A stretch of 40,875 nt of DNA, taken from positions 2,144 to 43,018 of the forward strand of contig MEZD01000027.1 of the NCBI GenBank assembly GCA_001775955.1, read 5' to 3'. This DNA is from Candidatus Bathyarchaeota archaeon RBG_13_38_9 (GTDB taxonomy: Archaea > Thermoproteota > Bathyarchaeia > 40CM-2-53-6 > RBG-13-38-9). The translations under genes were made by a program, and so were the position numbers. Numbering within the stretch: the stretch's first letter is position 1; each line of letters begins with the position of its first letter. This document shows positions 18,157-28,683 of this stretch, in pieces. Under the pieces are notes generated by a model that was not told the origin of the DNA, did not search any database, and saw only the letters and a program-made list of their open reading frames with translations.

Positions 18157-19905
18157 TCATACATGTGAATAATAGAATCGAACAAACTCATCTTCAATAT
18201 GATCTATCCTGGCAAATCCAAACCGAACTAATTGGATTGTATTATCTGATTTTTCATCAAACATTGGTTCTACTAATCCAGATAGTCTTTTTGCATCAGG
18301 CATAATGATCTCGGATTTGATATTGCCTTCTACAGGTAGCCAATGAATTAGTGGGGCGCCAAGTTTTCTAGCCTCATTATGGTCTTTGCTATGAAACTTG
18401 GTATAAACTGTTTTTTCATCTGAACTTATGTATTCTATATTGAAAAGTCCTATTAAACGAGTATGACCTTTCGTACAGATTTCATGATCTTTTCTTGAGA
18501 TCAATAACTTTACAGAATTATTTTTAGGTATAATTCTGAGTGTACGAAAACCTTTGGATTTATCATTTGGATTTAAAAGTAGATTCGCAATTTGTGATTC
18601 ATTAACACCTTTGACAATGAGCTCTATCGAATCATCAATGAAGAAGTACCTGTTTGAAGTAGGATCTATGATTTTACGATTTATTGCAAAAATATTCTCC
18701 CAACTCAATGTCGCATCTACTGGTCTTGGACCTACTTCATAAGCAATTGTTCGCAAAGCATCAGGGGTTATTCCTCTCCTTCTCAAGGCAACAAGAGTCG
18801 CAAGTCTAGGGTCATCCAAACCATCTACGGTTTTTTCATTGATCATAACCATTATTTTGGATTTGCTTAACGTTGTTCCTTCAACTTTTAGTCGACCATA
18901 ATGGATTGACTCGGGATATATCCAAGAAAGATGCTTGTACAAGTAGAGCTGCCTATCCCTGTTAGTTAGATGCTCTTTACCTCTGATAATGTGTGTAATA
19001 CCTAAAAGGTGGTCATCAATTCCTGCCGAAAAATTGTATAGAGGCCAGACTGAATACTTTTCACCTACCCTTGGGTGTGGCGTCTTTTTCATATCAATTA
19101 TCCTTAGCGCAGGCCAATCTCTAATGGCAGGATTGGGGTGATCTATTTCTGTTTTAATTCTGACAACTGCCTCGCCTTCATGATATCCGCCATCAAGCAT
19201 TTTGTTCCATCGTGATAAGTTGTCAATTGTAGACAATGTTCTACATTCACAATTTTTCTTAGCAAGTATTTTTTCTCTGAACTTTTCGGGTTCACATGTA
19301 CAGACATAAGCTCCACCAATTTCAAGCAATTTTCTAGCATGTTCATAATAGATTTGAATTCGATCGCTCTGAATATACTCAGAATTCCACTCGCATTTCA
19401 ACCATCTCAAGTCATCTCTGATCATATCATAAAATTCTAGTGAAGATTTCTTTAGACGAGGGTCAGTATCCTCGAATCTAAGAATAAAATCTCCATTGTA
19501 CATTTTTGCATAATCATGAGAAAGTACTATTGCTCTAACGGAGCCAAGATGTAATGTGCAGTCTGGATTTGGTGAGAATCGAGTAACGATCTTTTTAAAT
19601 TTTTTAACATTCTTCAGGGGTGGAAGAGTCTTTTGCTGTTTTTCCTCAGTAACTTGTATTGAATCTGGCCATTTTTCTGTTAAAAGTGACATTTGTTCTT
19701 CGATGGTAAGCTGATTTATTTCAAAAACGATAGTTGATACAAATTCTTTCAATTCTTTAGCCTTTTTTCTTAACTCAGCTCTTTCTCCTAAAACTCTTCC
19801 AAGGACAACACCAACATTTGCTTCTCCTTCATGAGATGTTGCATTGATAAGTGAATGTTTCTTGATGATCTCTCTAATTTTATCTGTAAAGTTCAAAATA
19901 ATCAC
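18157..19905 (-). CDS. gltX: Glutamyl-tRNA synthetase, archaeal type
   Basis: 582 aa; RFSPNPDCTLHLGSVRA (HIGH-equivalent), FILRFEDTDPR, TTLSKSK (KMSKS-equivalent). Confidence 0.94.
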   Translation of the reverse strand: MIILNFTDKIREIIKKHSLINATSHEGEANVGVVLGRVLGERAELRKKAKELKEFVSTIVFEINQLTIEEQMSLLTEKWPDSIQVTEEKQQKTLPPLKNVKKFKKIVTRFSPNPDCTLHLGSVRAIVLSHDYAKMYNGDFILRFEDTDPRLKKSSLEFYDMIRDDLRWLKCEWNSEYIQSDRIQIYYEHARKLLEIGGAYVCTCEPEKFREKILAKKNCECRTLSTIDNLSRWNKMLDGGYHEGEAVVRIKTEIDHPNPAIRDWPALRIIDMKKTPHPRVGEKYSVWPLYNFSAGIDDHLLGITHIIRGKEHLTNRDRQLYLYKHLSWIYPESIHYGRLKVEGTTLSKSKIMVMINEKTVDGLDDPRLATLVALRRRGITPDALRTIAYEVGPRPVDATLSWENIFAINRKIIDPTSNRYFFIDDSIELIVKGVNESQIANLLLNPNDKSKGFRTLRIIPKNNSVKLLISRKDHEICTKGHTRLIGLFNIEYISSDEKTVYTKFHSKDHNEARKLGAPLIHWLPVEGNIKSEIIMPDAKRLSGLVEPMFDEKSDNTIQLVRFGFARIDHIEDEFVRFYYSHV

Positions 19906-20078
19906 AATAGGTCTCTTTTAATTCCAATATCAAAACTGATTATGGATCATATGTGATTTAAAGAGTCGACTGATTCATTTGCCTTTATTGGAATTGCTGT
20001 TTTTTGATGTGATTGTTTAAACTTAAATTTGTAGTCTAGGTATTAATACGTTGAGTATAATTTCTCCACCTGAAGGAA

Positions 20079-20927
20079 GTGGTGGGATTGCGAAAAATAA
20101 TCCTAAGAAATATTTCTTTTGCATTTTTGTTATTGTATTTTCTTTTCAGCTTCTGTAATTGTTTGGGGGAAGAAAAGTCAATTTTGACCAATGGAGATTT
20201 TGAAGCTGGTAGATTAAGGGCATGGGGTGTAGAGGGACCGGCTAAAGTTGTTAAAACATATATCGTTTGGGGAAATATTTCACAGATGGAAGCAACTGAT
20301 TTCCCAGCGGCTGTACCTCACTCTGGGGAATATTTTCTAGTTCTTGGAGATGAGAATGTTGCTGGAACAATATCGCAAAGTGTTAAGATTCATGAAAATG
20401 CAACTCGGGCTGTAATATCGTTCTGGTATTCTTGTACTCCAACTACCGGTTCGAAACTGAGTTTCTGGATAAATGATGAGGAAGGAATGCCTGTGAGATC
20501 TGTAAACTTTATTGGAATAATGGCTTGGAAAGAACTTACATATGTTATTGATCCAAAATATTTTGGTCAAAAATTAACAATCGGTTTTCAAGGTGAGGGT
20601 ATAACAAATTATCAAGCAATGGCTGATGAGCGTATGAGATATGAGTGTTTGATGCTTCTTGATGACGTCTCTTTAATTGTTGACGAGCCAATTTCGACAC
20701 CAACTTCAACTGCAACGACTACCTCCACTAAGATCACGACAACAACGCCTTTGACTGAAACTCCTCCATCAAGAACTGGGCCTCCAATTGGATTATTTTT
20801 GAAAGCGCCAGGTCCTTTCGAAATAGCTATTATTCTATTGGTATCCTGGACTCCAATCGCGATAGCGGTATTATATCGTTCAAGAAAGATGCGTGAACAA
20901 AAAAGCCGTGTCAAAGTCAATAGCTAG
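20079..20927 (+). CDS. Secreted/surface protein: signal peptide, NGDFE-type beta-sandwich (CBM-like), Thr/Ser-rich stalk, C-terminal TM
   Basis: 282 aa; SILTNGDFEAGRLRAWGV..., STPTSTATTTSTKITTTTPLTETPP stalk, C-terminal hydrophobic helix plus basic tail. Confidence 0.72.
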   Translation: MVGLRKIILRNISFAFLLLYFLFSFCNCLGEEKSILTNGDFEAGRLRAWGVEGPAKVVKTYIVWGNISQMEATDFPAAVPHSGEYFLVLGDENVAGTISQSVKIHENATRAVISFWYSCTPTTGSKLSFWINDEEGMPVRSVNFIGIMAWKELTYVIDPKYFGQKLTIGFQGEGITNYQAMADERMRYECLMLLDDVSLIVDEPISTPTSTATTTSTKITTTTPLTETPPSRTGPPIGLFLKAPGPFEIAIILLVSWTPIAIAVLYRSRKMREQKSRVKVNS

Positions 20928-20961
20928 TTGTATTGTTTGTAAGAGATTATGAATTGCATTT

Positions 20962-21510
20962 CTAAATCAAATCATTTCTAATCAGTTCTTCTGTAGTTGG
21001 CTTGTGTATTTTTAGCAGATCTAGACTTTCAAGTGTTGCTATGTGGCTTTTTTCGGAAGGTGATGCACATGCGTCGCATGGTACTATAAGTTCATATCCT
21101 AATTCAAATGCGTCAAGAACTGTTTTCAATAAACAGAATTCAGTTCTTACCCCCGTAATAATTAATCTTTTAACTTTTTTTTGTCTGAGGGTGAAGTCGA
21201 GGTCGCTTCCAAAGAAGCCGCTCATCATTCTCTTCTCGACAATTATATCGTCTGGTAGTGGGGCCAAATCATTTATGACTTTTACTCCTTCAGTCCCCTT
21301 TATCGTGTGAGGTTTTCTTCCAAGTTTATCAAAGAGCGAATCGTCAGTGTATCTGCTGTCGCATGCATATATCACTGGTATCTTTTTCTCTCTTGCTTTC
21401 GCTATGAGTGATTTTATGTTAGGAATTATCTGTTGACAATATCTGCCAACATTATCTTTCTGCATATCCACAATCAACAGAGCGCTGGTATCTTGATTCC
21501 ATTTACTCAA
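20962..21510 (-). CDS. Isochorismatase-family cysteine hydrolase
   Basis: 182 aa; LLIVDMQKDN, VEKRMMSGFFGSDLD, LIITGVRTEFCLLKTVLDAFELGYELIVPCDACAS. Confidence 0.9.
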   Translation of the reverse strand: MSKWNQDTSALLIVDMQKDNVGRYCQQIIPNIKSLIAKAREKKIPVIYACDSRYTDDSLFDKLGRKPHTIKGTEGVKVINDLAPLPDDIIVEKRMMSGFFGSDLDFTLRQKKVKRLIITGVRTEFCLLKTVLDAFELGYELIVPCDACASPSEKSHIATLESLDLLKIHKPTTEELIRNDLI

Positions 21511-21527
21511 TTTGAAAATCTCTTAGG

Positions 21528-22115
21528 TTATTTTGTAGAGAATCCGTGTAATCCAATTTTCTTGTTTAGGCTCCAATATTCTCCTTGATTATACACAAAT
21601 GGTGAAGCTTTAGTGAAATCTATGACTCCCTTGTCGTCAAGAATAGCCTTGTCTACGTGAACTTGGACTATTTCACCTAAAAATAAATGATGACTGCCCA
21701 AAGGGATTTTGCTTTTTGTAATGCATTCCATATTGACTGGGCATTCTTTGATGAGAGGTGGTTTAACATATTTCGAAGGTTCAGAAGTAAGCTTTGTTTC
21801 AGAAAATTTGTCTATATTCTCACCAGAAAAAACTCCACAATAATCCGTTTCCCTGAGGATCTTTGTAGAAGGGATGTTGACGACAAATTCACCAGAATCT
21901 TCAATGAGTCCACAGGAATAGCGATGTGGACGAATGCCTATTGCTATGGTGGGGGGCTCGGAACAGACAATTCCATTCCATGCCAAAGTGATGATGTTCG
22001 CTGTTCCCTTGGAATCTGTGCAAGTAACAAGAACAACAGGGCAAGGATATAACGCGGTCCAAGGACTTTTCAATATTTTCATGAATTTCACTTCTGTTGT
22101 GTTGATTCTTAACAT
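21528..22115 (-). CDS. Flavin reductase domain (flavoredoxin-like) protein
   Basis: 195 aa; YPCPVVLVTCTDSKGTANIITLAWNGIVCSEPPTIAIGIRPHRYSCGLIEDSGEFVVNIP. Start may be the internal Met at about 22082. Confidence 0.88.
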   Translation of the reverse strand: MLRINTTEVKFMKILKSPWTALYPCPVVLVTCTDSKGTANIITLAWNGIVCSEPPTIAIGIRPHRYSCGLIEDSGEFVVNIPSTKILRETDYCGVFSGENIDKFSETKLTSEPSKYVKPPLIKECPVNMECITKSKIPLGSHHLFLGEIVQVHVDKAILDDKGVIDFTKASPFVYNQGEYWSLNKKIGLHGFSTK

Positions 22116-22202
22116 TTGCTGATTAGATTTGGAAAATTTCAGATGGTTATAACGTCGTTATGCTTATATTTTTCAATATGTCTCAATCGATATAGGCACA
22201 TC

Positions 22203-23183
22203 ATGATTGCGAATAACATGTTGGAACTCGTCGGCAACACACCTATGGTTAAAATCAATAATATGATGTCGAAGCCTCGAATTGACATATATTTAAAATT
22301 GGAAAAATTCAATCCTGGCGGCTCAATTAAAGACAGAATCGCGAAATATATGATCGAGCATGCCGAGAGAGAAGGTGTTCTAACAAAGGGCAAGATAGTA
22401 ATCGAACCCACAAGTGGGAACACAGGAATAGGTTTGGCGATTGCATGCGCTGTTAAAGGATATGGCCTTGTGCTTGTTATGCCTGAGACAATGACTATGG
22501 AAAGACGAAAGATCCTAATGGTTCATGGAGCACAGATTATACTCTCTCCAGGTTCAAGAGGAATGAATGGAGCAGAGGACTTGGCCAAGAAAATTCTTGA
22601 TGAGGATCCAGAAAAATATTTCATGCCAGATCAATTCTCTAACAAATATAATGTGTTAGCTCATCAGGAGACCACTGCTGAAGAAATATGGAATGATACG
22701 AAAGGAAAAATTACGCACTTTGTCGCTGGAATAGGAACATCTGGAACTCTCATGGGGGTGTCAAGTAATCTTAAGAAAAGGAATCCAGCGATTAGAATGA
22801 TTGCAGTAGAGCCCGACGCAAATACTCCAATTCAAGGCCTTAAGAATCTTGAGATTCAATATGTTCCTTCCATATTTGATAAAGCTGGTATAGATGAGAC
22901 TCACCATGTAAAGTTAACTGATGCTGAGGAGACTGCCAGAGTTCTTGCTTTGAAAGAAGGAGTATTTTGTGGGCCAAGTACCGGAGCAATTCTACATGTT
23001 GCTTTGAATAAGGCAACACAATTGGAGGAAGGAGTTATGGTTGCGATGGCTCCTGATGGTGGTGAAAAGTATCTTAGCACAGAATTGTGTAATATTGACA
23101 GATGCCGCGAATGCATTCAAAAACATGGTGATCCATGTGCCTTTATGGATAAAGACATGAAGCCCAGTACGATTCAGAAATAA
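22203..23183 (+). CDS. cysK: Cysteine synthase (O-acetylserine sulfhydrylase family); ORF is open from 22116
   Basis: MLELVGNTPMVKINNM...KFNPGGSIKDRIAKYMIE, EPTSGNTGIGLA, GIGTSGTLMG, FCGPSTGA. Confidence 0.93.
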   Translation: MIANNMLELVGNTPMVKINNMMSKPRIDIYLKLEKFNPGGSIKDRIAKYMIEHAEREGVLTKGKIVIEPTSGNTGIGLAIACAVKGYGLVLVMPETMTMERRKILMVHGAQIILSPGSRGMNGAEDLAKKILDEDPEKYFMPDQFSNKYNVLAHQETTAEEIWNDTKGKITHFVAGIGTSGTLMGVSSNLKKRNPAIRMIAVEPDANTPIQGLKNLEIQYVPSIFDKAGIDETHHVKLTDAEETARVLALKEGVFCGPSTGAILHVALNKATQLEEGVMVAMAPDGGEKYLSTELCNIDRCRECIQKHGDPCAFMDKDMKPSTIQK

Positions 23184-23185
23184 GT

Positions 23186-23210
23186 ACACAATATCATTTT
23201 TTTATTGTGT
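23186..23210 (+). terminator. Hairpin ACACAATA/TATTGTGT with T-rich loop just after cysK
   Basis: 8-bp perfect inverted repeat three bases after the cysK stop, between convergent genes. Confidence 0.4.
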
Positions 23211-23368
23211 GTGCCATAGCTGGTGAGAGCATACAAGTTTGTAAAAATATTTTTTTAATACTGAATTCAGAAGTGAATAGATTCGACTACAAATAGAAAT
23301 GACCTATCGCGATTATTTTTACTAGTAAAAGAATATGGGTTAAAATTGTGCTAGCTAGTGTGCAGTTT

Positions 23369-23551
23369 CTATTCTTCTACTGTGATTGCTTGGGTTGGGC
23401 ATTGTGTTTCGCAAGCACGACATACTATGCAGGCATCTTGATTGACAGGCACTGATTTCTCATTCTGCATTTCAAAAACGCTAACTGGACAAACGCTTAC
23501 ACATATTCCGTCCCCATTACACTTGTCTTTATCAACTGTTACTTTTGGCAT
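23369..23551 (-). CDS. 2x[4Fe-4S]-type ferredoxin; ORF is open to 23593
   Basis: MPKVTVDKDKCNGDGICVSVCPVSVF...CIVCRACETQCPTQAITVEE. Confidence 0.92.
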   Translation of the reverse strand: MPKVTVDKDKCNGDGICVSVCPVSVFEMQNEKSVPVNQDACIVCRACETQCPTQAITVEE

Positions 23552-23651
23552 AATTCCCACCTCTCTGATTTTGGTTTGAATTGAAAATATCATGTCCTAT
23601 ATATTTCTTTAATCAAAAGAGAAGAATGCGTTAAATAGATGAAATAGAATC

Positions 23652-24905
23652 TTAGGTGCCCGTTTCCCAACTTTTCAGATACTTTATCTGCTCTTCAGTT
23701 AGAGCATCGATTTGTATTCCCATGCTTTCAAGAGCCATTTGGGCTACTTTCTTATCGATCTCTTCAGGGACTCGATGGACTTTCTTATCTAAACTATGAC
23801 CTTCCTTTGCAATGTATTCTGCGCAAAGTGCTTGATTGGCAAATGACATCATCATTACTTCACAAGGGTGACCTTCAGCAGCGCCTAGATTTACCAATCT
23901 GCCCTCTGCTAAAAGGTATAATTTATTTCCGTTTTTTAGAGTATATTCTTCAACATTTGGTCTAACCAACTCTTTCGATGTAGATATGGATTCCAATTCA
24001 TTTACCTTGACTTCGATATTGAAATGGCCTGAATTTGCTAAAATTGCGCCATTTTTCATTAATTGCATTTCTTTTTTTGTAATTACCCCTACGTCACCTG
24101 TTGCTGTGACGAATATGTCTCCAATCTTTGCTGCTTCTGTTATGGGCATAACTCTGAATCCATCCATAACCGCCTCGAGAGCTCGAATTGGATCAATCTC
24201 GGAGACAATTACATTTGCGCCCATGCCACGTGCTCTGGTAGCTATTCCTCTTCCGCCCCAGCCGTAACCGCCCACTACGAATACTTTTCCTGCTATGAGA
24301 AGGCTTGTTGCTCTTAGGATTCCGTCTATTGTGCTTTGACCCGTTCCATATCTGTTATCAAAAAGATATTTTGTGTAAGCATCATTGACAGCTATTATTG
24401 GATATCTCAATTTTTTAGATGTTGCCATTGCTCTGAGTCTGATTACTCCGCTGGTAGTCTCTTCTGTTCCTCCGATTACGTTTTCTATAAGTTTCTTCTC
24501 TTCAGTATGTAACAGGCTAACTAGATCTGCTCCATCGTCTAAGGTAATATATGGGGCATATTGAGATACTTGTTTTAAACACCAATAATATTCTTCATTG
24601 GTTTGTCCACGCCAAGCATATACGTGAACTCCAGTCTTAGATAAAGCGGCGGCCACATCGTCTTGTGTTGAAAGAGGATTTGACCCACACAAAGCAATTT
24701 CTGCTCCTCCAGCGGTTAAAGTATTGATTAACACTGCTGTCTCTTTCGTAACGTGTAAACATGCACCTATTTTCAAATCTGCCAACGGTTTACTTTTCTC
24801 AAAATCTTTTCTAATATTAGTTAAAACAGGCATGTGTACTTCTGCCCATTTGATGGATTTCAAGCCGGACTCTTGAAGTCCTTCATCTTTAATTTTGTAT
24901 TCCAT
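23652..24905 (-). CDS. ahcY: S-adenosylhomocysteine hydrolase
   Basis: 417 aa; [67 protein letters not shown]. Confidence 0.95.
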   Translation of the reverse strand: MEYKIKDEGLQESGLKSIKWAEVHMPVLTNIRKDFEKSKPLADLKIGACLHVTKETAVLINTLTAGGAEIALCGSNPLSTQDDVAAALSKTGVHVYAWRGQTNEEYYWCLKQVSQYAPYITLDDGADLVSLLHTEEKKLIENVIGGTEETTSGVIRLRAMATSKKLRYPIIAVNDAYTKYLFDNRYGTGQSTIDGILRATSLLIAGKVFVVGGYGWGGRGIATRARGMGANVIVSEIDPIRALEAVMDGFRVMPITEAAKIGDIFVTATGDVGVITKKEMQLMKNGAILANSGHFNIEVKVNELESISTSKELVRPNVEEYTLKNGNKLYLLAEGRLVNLGAAEGHPCEVMMMSFANQALCAEYIAKEGHSLDKKVHRVPEEIDKKVAQMALESMGIQIDALTEEQIKYLKSWETGT

Positions 24906-24925
24906 ACTTATCGTGCCAGCCTAAA

Positions 24926-26053
24926 TTAATTTGGTTCTTTTTCAATATACGACTCTAAACTATCAGAATTAAACTCTTTATCATTGATCACGTTTAGTAT
25001 GAAGTTGAAAATCTTTTTTCTCTTGAATGTTTCAAGATCTGGGTAGTAAAGTGGGTGTGCAATTACTGTTCCTCTAAACGCATAAAATGGGGGGATGTAT
25101 CGTAAGATGTCTTTATCTTTTGTTTTGTTAATGTATTCGTCTAAAAAAATTCTGAAAAGTTTTTCGAAATGAGGTGTTAATTTTCCATGTTTCCATATGC
25201 TGAAAAAAAGATAATTAATGCTCATTCCAGCGACATCGTCAGCTGGTTCTCCAAATTTTTCTCTGGACATATCTAATGCAAGAATAGAATTGTCACTTTT
25301 AAATCTCAAATTTCCAAAAGGATGAACGTCTCCATGTATTCTCGAACATCGTTCAGAAGAGTATTTGATTCTATTTCTCCAGCGGACAGTTTCGATCTCT
25401 ATTCTTTCCAGCTCTTCAATTGATGTGAAATCTAAGTTATTCGCAGGTGGATATGTATCTATAACTCCCATTAACATCTCACCGTGCCCAATCAAATCTC
25501 GAATGTGCCTGGAGTATAAGTTTGGATTTTGATTCTTTTGCGAATGTAGTTTCGCCAAATATTCAGCTATGACTCTAGCACGGAGTATATCATTATCTGA
25601 TAAACTCTGTTTCTCAGCGATTTTGAAAAGATCTTTTGAGTAAGGAGAACTTTCTGATTCAGGAATTTCATCGACAAAATGTAAAAATTCTATAGATTCT
25701 CCAATAGATTTGATTGTCCCATCTGACATTAATGCTGCAACATCAAAAGATTCTGAACAAGTTCCAACAGGAGCACTTCTCAGTAAACTATGTTGAAGCA
25801 GTAGTACAGAAGAATGGTCAGATAAATAATCGTGGCCCCATCCAGTATCGCCACGGACAACTCTCATAACAATTCTTTTTATCTGATTGCTAATTGAAAG
25901 TATGATTAGAAAACCTGCGTTATGAAATCCTTCTCCAATTTTTTCGATCGAAATAAATTTTATAGGCGCACCAAAAAGTGTTCCTAGATAAACCTCGATT
26001 TCATTAGAATCTATCTGAAAAGATTTTGAGCCAACCAAGATTTCATTTTTCAA
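24926..26053 (-). CDS. Aminoglycoside phosphotransferase-like (APH/ChoK superfamily) kinase
   Basis: 375 aa; RIHGDVHPFGNLRFKSDNSILALDMSREKFGEPADDVAGM resembles the HGDxxxxN...D catalytic loop. Confidence 0.75.
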   Translation of the reverse strand: MKNEILVGSKSFQIDSNEIEVYLGTLFGAPIKFISIEKIGEGFHNAGFLIILSISNQIKRIVMRVVRGDTGWGHDYLSDHSSVLLLQHSLLRSAPVGTCSESFDVAALMSDGTIKSIGESIEFLHFVDEIPESESSPYSKDLFKIAEKQSLSDNDILRARVIAEYLAKLHSQKNQNPNLYSRHIRDLIGHGEMLMGVIDTYPPANNLDFTSIEELERIEIETVRWRNRIKYSSERCSRIHGDVHPFGNLRFKSDNSILALDMSREKFGEPADDVAGMSINYLFFSIWKHGKLTPHFEKLFRIFLDEYINKTKDKDILRYIPPFYAFRGTVIAHPLYYPDLETFKRKKIFNFILNVINDKEFNSDSLESYIEKEPN

Positions 26054-26184
26054 AGGTTATTCGCTCTCTTCTCTCAGTGTTACCCTTAAGAAGATGATAT
26101 GACCTGTTAGAAAGGGCTTCGATTTGAATATCAAGTGTTTCTCTTATTAGGCGCTTAAGAAAGCACTTAGTATGGGGTTTTTTA

Positions 26185-26736
26185 GTGAGGGTGAACGGCT
26201 GGACAATCTGGATTACTGGATTGCCTGGTAGTGGGAAATCCATTGTGGCTCGTACCTTAAAACAGAGACTTTCAAACGAAGGTATACGATCTCAAATAAT
26301 CTCTTCTGATCAACTTCGAAGGATTCTAACCCCCGATCCAGTGTATTCAGAAGATGAGAGGGATATGGTCTATCAGACCTTAACTTATATTGTAGAAGTT
26401 CTTATCCGGAATGGTGTAAATGTAATAATCGATGCAACTGGAAACAAAAGAAAATACAGAGACGATTGCAGAGGTAAAGTTAAACACTTTTTTGAGGTTT
26501 ATCTAAGATGTCCTCTAGACACATGCGTTGAAAGGGAGAGTTCAAGAAAAGAAACCTATATGGCTCCTAAACACATTTACGTGAAAGCTCATGAAAGTGA
26601 ACGCAACACTGTTCCAGGAATGGGCGATCCATATGAGGCTCCAAAAACACCTGAAGTGCTAGTTGACTCTAACATGTTGTCTCCAGAGGAGATATCCAAA
26701 ATAATAGTCGAATATGTCCAAAAATCCAAATTATAG
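26185..26736 (+). CDS. cysC: Adenylylsulfate kinase (CysC-like)
   Basis: 183 aa; GWTIWITGLPGSGKSIVARTL, VNVIIDATGNKRKYRD, DPYEAPKTPEV. Confidence 0.88.
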   Translation: MRVNGWTIWITGLPGSGKSIVARTLKQRLSNEGIRSQIISSDQLRRILTPDPVYSEDERDMVYQTLTYIVEVLIRNGVNVIIDATGNKRKYRDDCRGKVKHFFEVYLRCPLDTCVERESSRKETYMAPKHIYVKAHESERNTVPGMGDPYEAPKTPEVLVDSNMLSPEEISKIIVEYVQKSKL

Positions 26737-27081
26737 ACTGAAATATCTGTATTTGATGATAAAAAACTAATATTTCCAAATAGAATGGTTAATATGATGC
26801 GTATTACTTCAAAAGCGACATTCTTGAGTGCACTTCATTTACTCTATCTTCGAAACATTTTGAACTTATGAAATAACACTAATCGTACAGACAGAATTCT
26901 CTGGAGAAATCAACTTAGAGTATTTAATTCCTACGTTTCCACTGCAGATGAAAAGAAGTAGATTTGTGTCTATTTACAATCAAAAATTAACTATCTATGT
27001 TCAGATGTCATCATGAAATTATGGTTTTTTACAATTTTCTTATACAAATTTTCAAACATCTCAATGAAGTATGTGTTTCTT

Positions 27082-27112
27082 ACAAATTAGTTTGTAGAAT
27101 ACACAAATTGTG
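27082..27112. promoter_or_regulatory. Two adjacent inverted repeats (ACAAAttagTTTGT and CACAAaTTGTG) just upstream of the first ESCRT-III gene
   Basis: 27082-27095 and 27102-27112; centres about 18-19 bp apart; immediately before the ATG at 27123. Confidence 0.4.
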
Positions 27113-27122
27113 GTGCGAAAAA

Positions 27123-27791
27123 ATGGTGCGTGAAATAATAAAAAACTGGGACAGTAGCAGTAGAGAGTCAGTCGTTTCATTCTCACGTATATCGGGACAT
27201 ATCCGTTCTCCTTCCCCTATTAAAGAGAGGATCAATAAATCGATAATGCGTTTGAAAATTCAAGAGGGAAAGATTGAGAACTCCCTGATGAAATTGCAAA
27301 GGCATGACAAGAATCTGTTCAACAAGTGTGTTACCGCAAGGATTGGCAAAGATAGTTCTAGAGCAGCTATGTACGCTAGTGAGTGCGCAGAAATTCGAAA
27401 AATGGCTAAGACGACGCTAGGTTGCCAGTTAGCGCTTGAAAAGGCTGTCATAAGACTAGAGAATATTTTGATTCATGGAGAGAGTCTAAGTGCTATGGGT
27501 CCAGTCGCTGAAGTGGTCAAAGCAATTAAATCACAAATTGGCGGAATTATGCCTGACATCTCATATGAACTTGGACAAATAATGGAAAATCTAAATGAAA
27601 CCGCAATGGAAATGGGTGAAGTTACAAGCCAAACATATTATGAAGATACGCCAACAGCTGAAGCGCAAAAAATACTTACTGAAGCAAGTGCTGTCGCAGA
27701 TCAAAGAATGAATGAAAAATTCCCTGATTTACCAAACAGTTTTGCGGGTCCGATAAGGGCCAGATACGAAGAACCAGGTTCAAGTCAATAA
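27123..27791 (+). CDS. cdvB: ESCRT-III-like CdvB paralogue, no winged helix; ORF is open from 26997
   Basis: Snf7-like helices: SPIKERINKSIMRLKIQEGKIENSLMKLQRHDKNLFNKCVTA...ASECAEIRKMAKTTLGCQLALEKAVIRLE; MIM2-like KFPDLP near the C-terminus. Confidence 0.9.
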   Translation: MVREIIKNWDSSSRESVVSFSRISGHIRSPSPIKERINKSIMRLKIQEGKIENSLMKLQRHDKNLFNKCVTARIGKDSSRAAMYASECAEIRKMAKTTLGCQLALEKAVIRLENILIHGESLSAMGPVAEVVKAIKSQIGGIMPDISYELGQIMENLNETAMEMGEVTSQTYYEDTPTAEAQKILTEASAVADQRMNEKFPDLPNSFAGPIRARYEEPGSSQ

Positions 27792-27819
27792 TCCAATAAT
27801 TACTAATTGGTGTCTGATC

Positions 27820-28665
27820 ATGAGTCTTAATATGGATGATCTCTCAACGAAAATTGGAGAAATGGTCAAGGATTCTTCAGGAAAAGAACTTGGAAAACTG
27901 TTGGGTATTACTTCGGATGTCAAAGGCCATATCAGTAGTGTAACTGTTGAATTAGTGCATGGTGACTTTGTTAATATACCCAGTAATCGTTTAACAATGA
28001 AAAATAACTCTCCTATGGTTCTCCAGGATTGGATCGTTGAGGCAGAGGAGATCTCTCGAGAACTAGATTTGTTGAGAAGAAGAGATCGTGCTTTGATCGA
28101 GTTACGAGCTAGTGGTGATATTGACGAGTCAACTTATGACAGACTTAAGGATCAATACGGCCAAGCTAAAGATGAACTCTTGAAAAGGAGTGAAACTGTT
28201 ATCGATAAACTTGCAGAACGAGTTAAACAATTGGACGATCAGATTAAAACAGTTCAATCCTTGATGGCCAACAATAAGATGCAATATACCTCTGGAGAAA
28301 TAAATGAGAATGTTTACTGCAATGCAAATGAATCTATTCAAGGGGCATTAAAACGCTTTCACTTTGAGAGAGATGAACTTCTCGGAAAAATAAACGTGTT
28401 AATTTCTTCAAGAGATAGTGCAGAGGAACCTGTTCATCAGCAATATGAAGAAAAAGAACTTCCTATTATAGAACAAGTTGAATTGGCACCTACGGCTCAT
28501 CAGCAATATGAAGAAAAAGAATTTCTCTCTATAGGAAGTGTTGAATCAATAACTACGGCTCCACAGAAAGTTAACGTCAAATCAACAGAAGTAAATGGAA
28601 ACTCAAATGGGCTAACTAAAGTTCATAATCCAAGAGATATAGTAGTTGTACGTATGGAGCCCTGA
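27820..28665 (+). CDS. cdvA: CdvA-like protein: PRC-barrel, coiled coil, repeated linker and C-terminal ESCRT-binding-like tail
   Basis: 281 aa; GKELGKLLGITSDVKGHISSVTVELVHGDFVNIPSNRL (PRC-barrel), long coiled coil, tail NPRDIVVVRMEP. Confidence 0.87.
   Translation: MSLNMDDLSTKIGEMVKDSSGKELGKLLGITSDVKGHISSVTVELVHGDFVNIPSNRLTMKNNSPMVLQDWIVEAEEISRELDLLRRRDRALIELRASGDIDESTYDRLKDQYGQAKDELLKRSETVIDKLAERVKQLDDQIKTVQSLMANNKMQYTSGEINENVYCNANESIQGALKRFHFERDELLGKINVLISSRDSAEEPVHQQYEEKELPIIEQVELAPTAHQQYEEKEFLSIGSVESITTAPQKVNVKSTEVNGNSNGLTKVHNPRDIVVVRMEP
28435..28560 (+). repeat. Tandem 63-bp in-frame duplication in the CdvA linker
   Basis: HQQYEEKELPIIEQVELAPTA / HQQYEEKEFLSIGSVESITTA; catcagcaatatgaagaaaaagaa is identical in both copies, 63 bp apart. 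Confidence 0.85.
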
Positions 28666-28683
28666 TAGAGGTCAGATGTTCCC

